A DNA stretch of 64,000 nucleotides from a virus: positions 1 through 64,000 of the IMG/VR virus record IMGVR_UViG_3300035698_029289; one strand, 5' to 3'. Positions 41,196-48,999 of this stretch are shown here, piece after piece. Under the pieces are notes generated by a model. It saw only the letters and a program-made list of their open reading frames with translations, searched no databases and was not told the origin of the DNA. Position numbers and translations under genes: made by a program. Each line of letters opens with the position of its first letter. The first letter of the stretch is position 1.

Positions 41196-41972
41196 ATGGC
41201 TCAAAAATATTGGTCAAAACTAGAAGATGATGGCGACATAACTACTCCTGAGGTTGGTCCTGCTGGGACGAAGGATGGCTCTCCTACATATGTAGCCTGT
41301 AAATTTAATAATGGGATTTATGTTGATGTTGATGCGGAGGGCTATCATTTCCCTAACAATCCGACAGTTATTACAGGAGCTACTAAAGGGACAGTCGAAT
41401 TTTGGATAAAACCAGACTTTGACCTTGTAAATGGAATCCCTGCTACTGCAAGGCATCATATGTTTGTTGAGTATAACCCCGCTGGAAGTGCTTGGTTGCT
41501 TTTTTATATTCATGGTGGTGAGGGAATTAGAATTTATAGAGCGGATGATTCTAATGTAGCAGTAGACGCAGTAGATTCAACAACAGACTGGACAGCGGGA
41601 GATTTAGTTCACCTTGCTTTTGTCTGGGATGCAGCTGCAGGCTTTGATAGCACTAAGACCCTAGCTGTTTATGTTAATGGCGTTCAAACTGCTTCTAGCA
41701 CAACTGCCCTAGGAACATTTACTGATGATACTTCTGATATTCATGTAGGGTGGTGGCCAACGGTAGCAGACAAGGAAATGGACAGTGCTTTGGACAACCT
41801 CAAGATTCATGATGTTGCCAAGACTGATTTTTCGGATAAGGATACTGAGGATACTTCACCAGTAGTAGGCCCTCCCGGCATCAAAACAATCAACGACCTT
41901 GCTATAGCCAGTATTAAAACTGTAAATGATGTGGCGATTGGTTCAGTAAAAACAATTCAGGATGCTTCGTGA
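41196..41972 (+). CDS. LamG/concanavalin-like appendage protein (258 aa)
   Basis: GTVEFWIKPDFDLVNGIPA, HLAFVWDAAAGFDSTKTLA and VYVNGVQTASSTTALG, then ALDNLKIHD, give the LamG sandwich order. The C-terminus has three short KT(I/V)(N/Q)D repeats. Such domains bind glycans on the host surface. No good ribosome site is seen. Confidence 0.78.
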   Translation: MAQKYWSKLEDDGDITTPEVGPAGTKDGSPTYVACKFNNGIYVDVDAEGYHFPNNPTVITGATKGTVEFWIKPDFDLVNGIPATARHHMFVEYNPAGSAWLLFYIHGGEGIRIYRADDSNVAVDAVDSTTDWTAGDLVHLAFVWDAAAGFDSTKTLAVYVNGVQTASSTTALGTFTDDTSDIHVGWWPTVADKEMDSALDNLKIHDVAKTDFSDKDTEDTSPVVGPPGIKTINDLAIASIKTVNDVAIGSVKTIQDAS

Positions 41973-41978
41973 TATAAT
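41970..41978 (+). promoter_or_regulatory. extended -10 promoter before the second glycan block
   Basis: TGATATAAT overlaps the stop of the LamG-like gene. The surrounding GTGATATAATGA is the same as at 23309. The ATG of the methyltransferase gene lies 14 bases beyond. Confidence 0.55.
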
Positions 41979-41992
41979 GATTTTTAGAGTTT

Positions 41993-43063
41993 ATGCGACA
42001 AACATGGGAACAGGCTCAAAAGTGGGAAAAGGATTGGCAAGGTAACTGCGTCAATAGAGTTGCTGGCGAATTAAACCATGTTCAAAACATTGCTCCCAAA
42101 ATGGGCCTGAAACTTTCCTCAAACTACAGCGTTGATTTGAAAGGCATCCGTGTATTAGACATCGGTGGGGGCTCGGTTTCAATACTCCTCCAATGTACCA
42201 ATGTGAAAGGCAAGGTGGTTGACCCGCTTAAATATCCGGATTGGGTTTATGCTCGCTATGATTGTGCTGGAATAGAATGGGAGATTAAAAAGGGCGAGGA
42301 TATTGATGAAATTGGTTACGATGAAGTGTGGATTTATAATTGCCTTCAACACACAGAGAATCCCAAAAAGATAGTTGAGAACGCTAAGAAGGCTGGCAAG
42401 CTAATTAGAATGTATGAGTGGGTAGATATTCCAGTTAGCGATGGACATATTCATACTTTGAGGGAAAACGAGTTGAATGAATGGCTAGGGGGTGAAGGGA
42501 GAGTGGAATTAAACGACAAGGGTTTTAAGCGCTATTTTGGAATATTTCCAACCAATGTTAATACTAAAGAATACTGGAATGACATTCATCGAAGAGATGG
42601 CAAAGATACTTGGCGGGTAAAAGATGAGTTGAACGATTATGTTTTAAGCAAAGTAAAGGGGTCTGTTTTAGAACTAGGCTGTGGGGTTGGAGTATTTGCC
42701 CGCAAGGTTAAGGATAAATACTTGGGCTTGGATATTTCTCCTGTTGCAGTCAGGATAATGAAAGAGCAAGGTTTTAATGCCGAGGTAAGGAATATTCCAC
42801 CAATCAACACAGGCAAATTTGATACAATAGTTGGCCTGGAGTTTCTGGAACATATAGACGATAGGTTGAAAGTAATCAAAGAAGCTAGTAAACTTTGTCA
42901 ACAAGCAATTTTCTCAGTACCCGATGACTGTATGCCACCAGAGGAAATAGCAGAGCATAGGGTAATGTTTAATAAAGAATCGTTTAAAAAGTTCTTGGAA
43001 AAGGCTTTTGAGAATGTAGAAATTGTCTCAATAGATAAGTATTTAGTGGGAGTTTGCAAATGA
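41993..43063 (+). CDS. tandem SAM methyltransferase fusion (356 aa)
   Basis: The first unit has RVLDIGGGSVSILL and DEVWIYNCLQHTENPKKIV. The second has SVLELGCGVGVFARKV, LGLDISPVAVRIMKEQGFN and IVGLEFLEHIDDRLKVI. Both SAM loops look intact, so two methylations are possible. It heads the second glycan block and overlaps the sulfotransferase gene by four bases. Confidence 0.78.
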   Translation: MRQTWEQAQKWEKDWQGNCVNRVAGELNHVQNIAPKMGLKLSSNYSVDLKGIRVLDIGGGSVSILLQCTNVKGKVVDPLKYPDWVYARYDCAGIEWEIKKGEDIDEIGYDEVWIYNCLQHTENPKKIVENAKKAGKLIRMYEWVDIPVSDGHIHTLRENELNEWLGGEGRVELNDKGFKRYFGIFPTNVNTKEYWNDIHRRDGKDTWRVKDELNDYVLSKVKGSVLELGCGVGVFARKVKDKYLGLDISPVAVRIMKEQGFNAEVRNIPPINTGKFDTIVGLEFLEHIDDRLKVIKEASKLCQQAIFSVPDDCMPPEEIAEHRVMFNKESFKKFLEKAFENVEIVSIDKYLVGVCK

Positions 43064-43707
43064 GTAACTATAATAAAGAATCCAATGTTCTTTTCATACA
43101 CAATTCAAGGGTTGTAGGAACGGCTATGGAAGTTCGGAAAGAGATTGGTGGTGGTGGGCATCATAACATTTATTATTTTAAGCAACGGCTAACAGATAAA
43201 GAATTTGAAGAAGCGTTTAAGTTTGCTTTTGTTAGAAACCCCTTTGATCGTGTTGTTGCAGCATTTCTCCGTAACGAAATCAGGTGTAAAGGCTTCAATC
43301 TTAAAAATACAAAGAAAGCACTCGCCGATTGGTTTAGAGATGAGCCAAAGAATGATCACCTTTCTTATTCTGAAAAGGGCTTGCGTGCCACATTGAATGT
43401 TAAGGTGGGAGTATCACAGATTGGGCTAATGTCTTTTGCTCCACAGTGGTATTACCTCTGTGATGAAGATGGAAATATTCCACTAGATTTCATTGGTCGC
43501 TTTGAGAATAAGGAATCAGATTGGAAGAAAGTATGTAAAACTTTAAACATTGAATATAAGAAACTTTCACTTATGATGTTTGACCGTCATTATGACCAGT
43601 CTTTGTATCGTGATTATTACACACCAGAGTCGGAAGCTCTTGTTAGGGAAGTGTATAAGCGTGATTTTGAGCTATTTGATTATTCGGAGGACTTATGGGC
43701 AAAATAG
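43060..43707 (+). CDS. carbohydrate sulfotransferase-like protein (215 aa)
   Basis: FAFVRNPFDRVVAAFLRNE is the 3'-phosphate-binding motif of the sulfotransferase-2 type. DFIGRFENKESDWKKVCKT and YTPESEALVREVYKRDFEL with FDY are further family marks. The 5' motif reads IHNSRVVGTAM, where the usual Lys is not in place, so activity should be tested. If active, it would move sulfate from PAPS to a glycan. Confidence 0.78.
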   Translation: MSNYNKESNVLFIHNSRVVGTAMEVRKEIGGGGHHNIYYFKQRLTDKEFEEAFKFAFVRNPFDRVVAAFLRNEIRCKGFNLKNTKKALADWFRDEPKNDHLSYSEKGLRATLNVKVGVSQIGLMSFAPQWYYLCDEDGNIPLDFIGRFENKESDWKKVCKTLNIEYKKLSLMMFDRHYDQSLYRDYYTPESEALVREVYKRDFELFDYSEDLWAK

Positions 43708-45533
43708 CAATCTGTATCGCCAGCTATAATTCTGCCAGGTTTCTTCCGGCGTTGTTCGATAGTTTGAAAAAGCAAACCTTCAAGGATTTCAAGGTTTATA
43801 TTGTTTATGATGGTTCTACTGATAACACACTGGAGATAATCAAAAAGTATCAAAAAGAACTTTCGATTGTGGTTGCCGATTATAAACCAACAGCGAGGGT
43901 GGGGTTAAACAAAAACCGAGTAGTGGCTATGGCTCTGCGGGACAAACCAAATTATATCCAAATGATAGATGCTGATGATAAGGTTCTGCCTCGGTTTTTA
44001 GAGGTCGGAGTAGAGAGAATAAAAAAAGGCGATGTTGATTGGGTGATTACTTGGGGAAGGTTATTTGGAGGCAGGAAGGGTTATATCCACAGCGAAATCC
44101 CTACTTTAGATGAGTTAATGAAGGATAATAACAAACTTCATAGTTGGGGAATGTTCAAGAGTGAGATTTTAGAGAATCGCAATTTCTCTAAAAAACTCAC
44201 TAGCGGAGTAGATTGGAAACTTTGGATTGATTTGACAGATGATGGCTGTAAGGGAACTATTATTAAAAAGGAACTATATTTGAAAAGGTGGCATGATAAG
44301 AGCATAACCGTTGTTGAAGGGAAGAAGGAGAAGAAACATTTTAGATTTCACCTTTTGGGCTTGGTTCATCTTCCGTGTACTAGAAAGTATATGAGCTGTG
44401 CTTTTACTCAGAAGAATTATAAGTTGGCTCAGATGCTTCTCTCCTTGGGACACGAAGTTATCTATTATGGCGCGGAAGGATCAAATGTTCCTTGCACTAA
44501 ATTTGTTCAAACTCATACTTTGAGAGATATTCGGCAGGACTATGGTGATGGCGACAATCGTTTTGAGATAGGCTACGATTGGACTAATTGCGATTTTCGG
44601 CACGACTTCAATACCAAAAGGAAACCAGCGACTTTGAAGTTTTACGCCAAATGTATTGAGGAGATAAATAAGGCTAAGAAAGATGATGATTTCCTTTTAT
44701 GTACCCAGGGGCCATATTTCAAGCCGATCGCCAATGCTGTTAATCTTTTCTTGACTTGTGAGCCAGGAATAGGCTATAGGGGTTCTTATATGAAGTTCAG
44801 AGCTTTTGAAAGTTCTTACATTCAGAGTTTTACTTATGGATCAGAGCATCCCAGACAATGTATTAATGGCAGTTATTATGACCGAGTGATTCCTAATTAC
44901 TTTGATCCAAAAGATTTTGAGTATTCTGACAAAAAAGACGATTACTATTTCTTCATTGGCCGGATGATCAAGAGAAAAGGGATAATGACTGCTTATTTAG
45001 TTTGTGAGTATTTAAAAAAGAAGCTTATCATTGCCGGGCAAGGTGCTCATGTTGATAAGCGAGGTTATCTTATTCCCAATAAAAATCCCGATTTTGAGTT
45101 GCCACCAGGACATTGGGAGTATGTGGGCTTTGTTGATGTTCCTAAGAGGAAAAAGCTAATGGCTCATGCCATTGCTACTTTCACTCCCACCGAGTATCTT
45201 GAATGTTTTGCCGGTACTCATGTTGAGTCAATGCTTTCAGGCACGCCTCCAATCACCACTAATTTCGCTGTTTTCCCTGGGACTTTGCCTGATTATTTCG
45301 CTAATGGAATAGTGGGTTTTCGGTGTAATACACTAAACGATTTTGTTGAGGCTGCTAAAAAGGCCCAAAAGATGACTAAAAAAGACTATCGGAAAATAAG
45401 GAAATATGGGGAGAGATTTTTGATGGACAATGTTAAATGGGAGTTTGAAAAGTGGTTTCGCGACCTCATGATGGTTTACGAATCGGCGATTGATTCAACT
45501 AAGAAGGGGTGGCATAGAATATATGGTATTTAA
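43695..45533 (+). CDS. bifunctional GT2-GT4 glycosyltransferase (612 aa)
   Basis: The N-terminal GT2 domain has IASYNSARFLPALFDSLKK, VYDGSTDNTLEIIKKY and YIQMIDADDKVLPRF. The C-terminal GT-B domain has YFFIGRMIKRKGIMTAYLV and PTEYLECFAGTHVESMLSG, the donor-binding Glu region. The order is like the protein at 23344, though without the TPR-like middle. It overlaps the sulfotransferase gene by 13 bases. Confidence 0.85.
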   Translation: MGKIAICIASYNSARFLPALFDSLKKQTFKDFKVYIVYDGSTDNTLEIIKKYQKELSIVVADYKPTARVGLNKNRVVAMALRDKPNYIQMIDADDKVLPRFLEVGVERIKKGDVDWVITWGRLFGGRKGYIHSEIPTLDELMKDNNKLHSWGMFKSEILENRNFSKKLTSGVDWKLWIDLTDDGCKGTIIKKELYLKRWHDKSITVVEGKKEKKHFRFHLLGLVHLPCTRKYMSCAFTQKNYKLAQMLLSLGHEVIYYGAEGSNVPCTKFVQTHTLRDIRQDYGDGDNRFEIGYDWTNCDFRHDFNTKRKPATLKFYAKCIEEINKAKKDDDFLLCTQGPYFKPIANAVNLFLTCEPGIGYRGSYMKFRAFESSYIQSFTYGSEHPRQCINGSYYDRVIPNYFDPKDFEYSDKKDDYYFFIGRMIKRKGIMTAYLVCEYLKKKLIIAGQGAHVDKRGYLIPNKNPDFELPPGHWEYVGFVDVPKRKKLMAHAIATFTPTEYLECFAGTHVESMLSGTPPITTNFAVFPGTLPDYFANGIVGFRCNTLNDFVEAAKKAQKMTKKDYRKIRKYGERFLMDNVKWEFEKWFRDLMMVYESAIDSTKKGWHRIYGI

Positions 45534-45571
45534 AATTAGTAATTAGTTTTTTAGAAAGGAGGTGAAGAAGC

Positions 45572-45772
45572 ATGGATGGTGGATATGGTGGCATTATTGT
45601 TCTTGCCGATAAAATTAGAGACTTGGAGAGAGGCCGGTCGAGGTTAAATCGCAAAATTGATGCCTTGGCTGAAGCACTAGGGAAAACAATGGAATTGGTA
45701 CCCGAAAGATATGAGGTGCAAGATATTGAGAAAACAGAGGAGGAAGTAGCAGAAACCCCAGCAGAATATTAA
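45572..45772 (+). CDS. small coiled protein (66 aa)
   Basis: AAAGGAGGTG precedes MDGGYGGIIVLADKIRDLE. A central helix with heptad-like spacing (RDLERGRSRLNRKIDALAE) suggests a small oligomer. It is probably a virion or assembly protein. Confidence 0.55.
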   Translation: MDGGYGGIIVLADKIRDLERGRSRLNRKIDALAEALGKTMELVPERYEVQDIEKTEEEVAETPAEY

Positions 45773-45777
45773 TTCCC

Positions 45778-45874
45778 TTGACAAAGGATAATTATCCTTA
45801 GTATAGTTAAATTACATATTCTCCGAAGCAGCAAATTGCTAGGAGAAGGCAAGCTTTATTGGCTTGCCTTTTTT
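45778..45874 (+). promoter_or_regulatory. promoter-hairpin-terminator leader, copy c
   Basis: TTGACA (45778-45783), 18 bases, TATAGT (45802-45807). The spacer holds a perfect palindrome, AAGGATAATTATCCTT. CTCC (45821-45824) pairs with GGAG (45842-45845) around GAAGCAGCAAATTGCTA. The terminator is AAGGCAAGC/GCTTGCCTT with a T-run. The fibre gene at 45911 follows with its own ribosome site. Confidence 0.8.
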
Positions 45875-45910
45875 GTTGATTTATCAATACCGCGAAGGAG
45901 GTGAAAATTT

Positions 45911-46228
45911 ATGGGAGATTTAGTAAACCTATGGGGAGAATCAGGTCGAAGTATCATCAATGATGACACATCGCCAACCCTTACTCTTAAAAATATAGAG
46001 TCTACTGCTACCACTGGTGGCAGTGCTCTTCAAGTTGAGGCTTTGGGTACTGGTCCTACTCTTAATGTTATAGTTTCAGGAACTTCTGGAACAACTCTTA
46101 AATTGAACAACCTTGCAAAAGGTTATGTCTCAACTAACTCATTATCTACTATTTCCTATGCCATGAGGGTAGACATTGGTGGAGTGATTTTTTACATGCC
46201 AGTTTATCTCGGTGTAGAAATAGCATAA
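45911..46228 (+). CDS. fibre-tip-like virion protein (105 aa)
   Basis: An AAGGAGGTG site precedes MGDLVNLWGESGRSIINDD. Its second half (LNNLAKGYVSTNSLSTISY, MRVDIGGVIFYMPVYLG) closely matches the end of the next gene (YVSTNSTATISFAMRVDIG, GTIYYMPVYLG). Beta-rich and short, it is probably a trimeric tip or plug. Confidence 0.7.
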   Translation: MGDLVNLWGESGRSIINDDTSPTLTLKNIESTATTGGSALQVEALGTGPTLNVIVSGTSGTTLKLNNLAKGYVSTNSLSTISYAMRVDIGGVIFYMPVYLGVEIA

Positions 46229-46292
46229 AGAGAGTAAAAAAGTTTAAAAGTTTTATTTCCGGATCACTCATAATTAAGGAGGTGATAAGTAT

Positions 46293-46895
46293 ATGCAGTT
46301 TTTACGTAACGAAAGTCAGGAAGCAAGAGCGGCTTATGAAAACCTCTTGAAGTCATCGGAGGGTGGTTATGTTAATGCCACTGGTGACACAATGACAGGT
46401 AATCTTATAGTGCCTACAGTGACAATTACTAGCTTGGTTTCTGGAGCACGATTTCAAGGAAAAGACATTATCCTTTCCAGCCTTGCTTCAATAAGAAGGG
46501 TGGAATCAGTTCTTTATCGAGGAATAAATCAAGTTCTAACCAGCATTGCTTCTATTGCAAGGGTGGAATCCCCTTATTATGAAGGAATCAAGTTGAATAT
46601 TACAAGCTTGATTTCTGCGGCAAGGGTTAAAACCCTAAGAGCAGACACCATTCATCTTAACGTATCAAGCTTAGCTTCTATAGCTAGGGTTGGTGGAAAA
46701 GTTGAAGTTTGGTCTGATCTTGCTGGCCCAGCGATTGATTTCAATGTCTCTGGACCGTCTGGAACAGTTTTCAAGATAGGCAATATCGAACAAGGTTATG
46801 TCTCAACTAACTCAACAGCGACTATTTCCTTTGCTATGAGGGTTGATATTGGCGGAACAATTTATTATATGCCAGTTTATTTGGGCAAAGCCTAA
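46293..46895 (+). CDS. fibre protein with repeats (200 aa)
   Basis: YVNATGDTMTGNLIVPTVT is a common phage fibre start motif. About four repeats of roughly 25 residues follow, each with SLxSxARV (SLVSGARF, SLASIRRV, SIASIARV, SLISAARV, SLASIARV). The C-terminus is paralogous to the 105-residue gene upstream. A GGAGGTG site is present. Confidence 0.75.
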   Translation: MQFLRNESQEARAAYENLLKSSEGGYVNATGDTMTGNLIVPTVTITSLVSGARFQGKDIILSSLASIRRVESVLYRGINQVLTSIASIARVESPYYEGIKLNITSLISAARVKTLRADTIHLNVSSLASIARVGGKVEVWSDLAGPAIDFNVSGPSGTVFKIGNIEQGYVSTNSTATISFAMRVDIGGTIYYMPVYLGKA

Positions 46896-46912
46896 TAAGG
46901 AAGTTTGATAAA

Positions 46913-47530
46913 ATGGCCTTGTGTAAATGCGGTTGCGGTCGTGAAACAAAAATTGTTTGTGGTAAACCAAATCGGTTTATTCATGGGCATAGTGGGAATT
47001 TTTATAAAAATGGGCACGAGTTTCAAGGAGACATAGCAAGGTCAAACTATTTCAAAAAAGGTTACACTCCTTGGAACAAAGATAAAAAAGGGGTTTTTTC
47101 TGTGGAAGCACGTAAAAAACAATCAGAAGCCGCCAAAAATCAAAAAAATAGAAATATTGAGGGATTGAAATTAGGCTGGGGATATTGGAGGGATAAACAT
47201 AACCCACATATGGTTGGAGAAAAGAATCCTAATTACAAAGGAGGCATTAGTAAAATTAAAAAGAATAGTCGTCGATTAGACATGGAAACGCTTGAGTATA
47301 AACAATGGCGAAGAGCGGTTTTTAAGAGAGATTATTGGACATGTTTGTCTTGTGGTGAGTCTAAGGGTGGAAATTTTATAGCTCACCATATTAAAAAATA
47401 TGATGACTATCCTTCTTTAAAATATAATGTTGATAATGGATTTACACTTTGTGGAAAATGTCACCTATTTACATATGGGTATGAAGAAGATTATGAAAAA
47501 TATTTTTTGGAGATATTAAAATGGCAATAA
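46913..47530 (+). CDS. HNH homing endonuclease (205 aa)
   Basis: FIAHHIKKYDDYPSLKYNV and TLCGKCHLFT give the HNH core. The N-terminus has a CKCGC cluster and NUMOD3-like FKKGYTPWNKDKKG. Its last codons overlap the start of the adaptor gene and carry that gene's ribosome site. Confidence 0.87.
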   Translation: MALCKCGCGRETKIVCGKPNRFIHGHSGNFYKNGHEFQGDIARSNYFKKGYTPWNKDKKGVFSVEARKKQSEAAKNQKNRNIEGLKLGWGYWRDKHNPHMVGEKNPNYKGGISKIKKNSRRLDMETLEYKQWRRAVFKRDYWTCLSCGESKGGNFIAHHIKKYDDYPSLKYNVDNGFTLCGKCHLFTYGYEEDYEKYFLEILKWQ

Positions 47531-48213
47531 CAGTAGACGAGGTACAAAGTCGCATAGCAAGTTTAGTTGATCAGTCAATAACTACTCCTACTCAAACAGG
47601 GAGTGAATATGCGCTAAGATTGAAATATCTGAATCGGGCTATCTCCGAATGGGGACAAGCCTTTGATTGGGAAGCGTTGCGGAAAGATTATTGGCCTGGG
47701 GTAACGGGAGTTTCTCAGGCCTCCATTTCTTTGCCTGACGATTTTCATAAAGTGGCGGGTTTCCCCCTATATTATTCGGGTGGAGTATCCGGAGGTGAAG
47801 AGCGGGAGGTTATTAATGCAGAAGCAACAAAGCTGTATTCTAGCACCGACAAATACTGCTATGTGCTGGGGGACAGGGCAAATGGTCACACCCTAGTCTG
47901 GAGCCCCGGGACGCTAGCTTCTGGCGCCTCTCTGAAGATTCCTTACTATTCTTATGTAACCTCCGTTGCTTCGCCGGCGAATGAAATTATCGTGTCCGAC
48001 CCAGGGTTTGTGGTTAATCGAGTAATTGCCTATATTTTCGAAAGCCGGTCGGATGAGAGGTTTCAGGAAACAGAAGTGAAAGCCCGGGAAAGTTTAATTG
48101 AGATGATTAATTCGGAACAAGTACGGAAATTCTCTTCGTATGGGGCAGGAACGAGCAAAAATGTACAAGGAGATCTCCGGCTCTACCACGGTTTTAGGGT
48201 GGGCCGGGATTAG
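47521..48213 (+). CDS. head-tail adaptor-like protein (230 aa)
   Basis: The protein starts MAITVDEVQSRIASLVDQS, has RLKYLNRAISEWGQAFDWE, and SLPDDFHKVAGFPLYY. This helical front and FHKV beta part resemble podovirus adaptor (tail tube A-like) proteins. The ribosome site GGAG lies inside the upstream endonuclease gene. Confidence 0.7.
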   Translation: MAITVDEVQSRIASLVDQSITTPTQTGSEYALRLKYLNRAISEWGQAFDWEALRKDYWPGVTGVSQASISLPDDFHKVAGFPLYYSGGVSGGEEREVINAEATKLYSSTDKYCYVLGDRANGHTLVWSPGTLASGASLKIPYYSYVTSVASPANEIIVSDPGFVVNRVIAYIFESRSDERFQETEVKARESLIEMINSEQVRKFSSYGAGTSKNVQGDLRLYHGFRVGRD

Positions 48214-48216
48214 GCT

Positions 48217-48999
48217 ATGAGGGATAAGAAGGGAAAGTTCCAAAAAGGCCATGCCCCATGGAATAAGGGAAAGACTGGAGTTTATTCGGAAGAACGACTA
48301 GAGGAATTAAGCCATTGTGCCAAAACTGGAGTGACGGGAATGTTGGGGAAAAAGCATAGCGAAGGAACAAAAGAAAAAATGAGCATAGTTAAAAGAGGAA
48401 AAGTGTTTTCCGAAAAACATAAGAAAAACTTAAGCAAGGCACATAGGAAAAGAGGAACAATTCCTCCTAGGTGGTGGGAAGATCCCATTCTTGCCACTAA
48501 AACCATGGGGAAGCTAAAGAAGAAAAAAGTGGTTATTCGGTGTGGAGTTTGTGGAAAAAAGTTTAAAGTTATTCCTTCTAGGGCTAAAACGGCTAATTTC
48601 TGTTCAAAGCAATGTCATAATAAATCAATGATTGGTCGTCTTCTTACTAAAGAGTGGAAAGAAAAAATGATTAAAAATACCCTAATGGCGATGTTAAAAC
48701 GTCCCACCTCTCTTGAAAAACAAATGATTGCCCTAATCAAAAAACACAATCTTCCCTATAAATATGTTGGTGATGGGGGCTTTTTAATAGGCTATAAAAA
48801 TCCCGATTTCGTAAACATTAATGGAGAAAAGAAATTGATTGAAATTGGCAATGAATTTCATCACAAACCGCCATACACGAAGAATCGGAGGAAACACTTC
48901 GCCAAATACGGTTGGGAAAGCTATATTTTTATAGGAGATGAATTGGATGAGGGAAAAATACTAAAAATCCTAGGGAGTAAATTATGTTACAACGATTAA
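48217..48999 (+). CDS. NUMOD3 plus EDxHD/Vsr-like homing endonuclease (260 aa)
   Basis: Repeats such as GKKHSEGTKEKMS and FSEKHKKNLSKAH are NUMOD3 DNA-binding units. CGVCGKKF with CSKQCHN is a zinc finger. The end (SLEKQMIALIKKHNLPYKY, KNPDFVNINGEKKLIEIGN, EFHH) fits the Vsr-like EDxHD nuclease fold. Its 3' end overlaps the tail gene start by 16 bases. Confidence 0.82.
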   Translation: MRDKKGKFQKGHAPWNKGKTGVYSEERLEELSHCAKTGVTGMLGKKHSEGTKEKMSIVKRGKVFSEKHKKNLSKAHRKRGTIPPRWWEDPILATKTMGKLKKKKVVIRCGVCGKKFKVIPSRAKTANFCSKQCHNKSMIGRLLTKEWKEKMIKNTLMAMLKRPTSLEKQMIALIKKHNLPYKYVGDGGFLIGYKNPDFVNINGEKKLIEIGNEFHHKPPYTKNRRKHFAKYGWESYIFIGDELDEGKILKILGSKLCYND

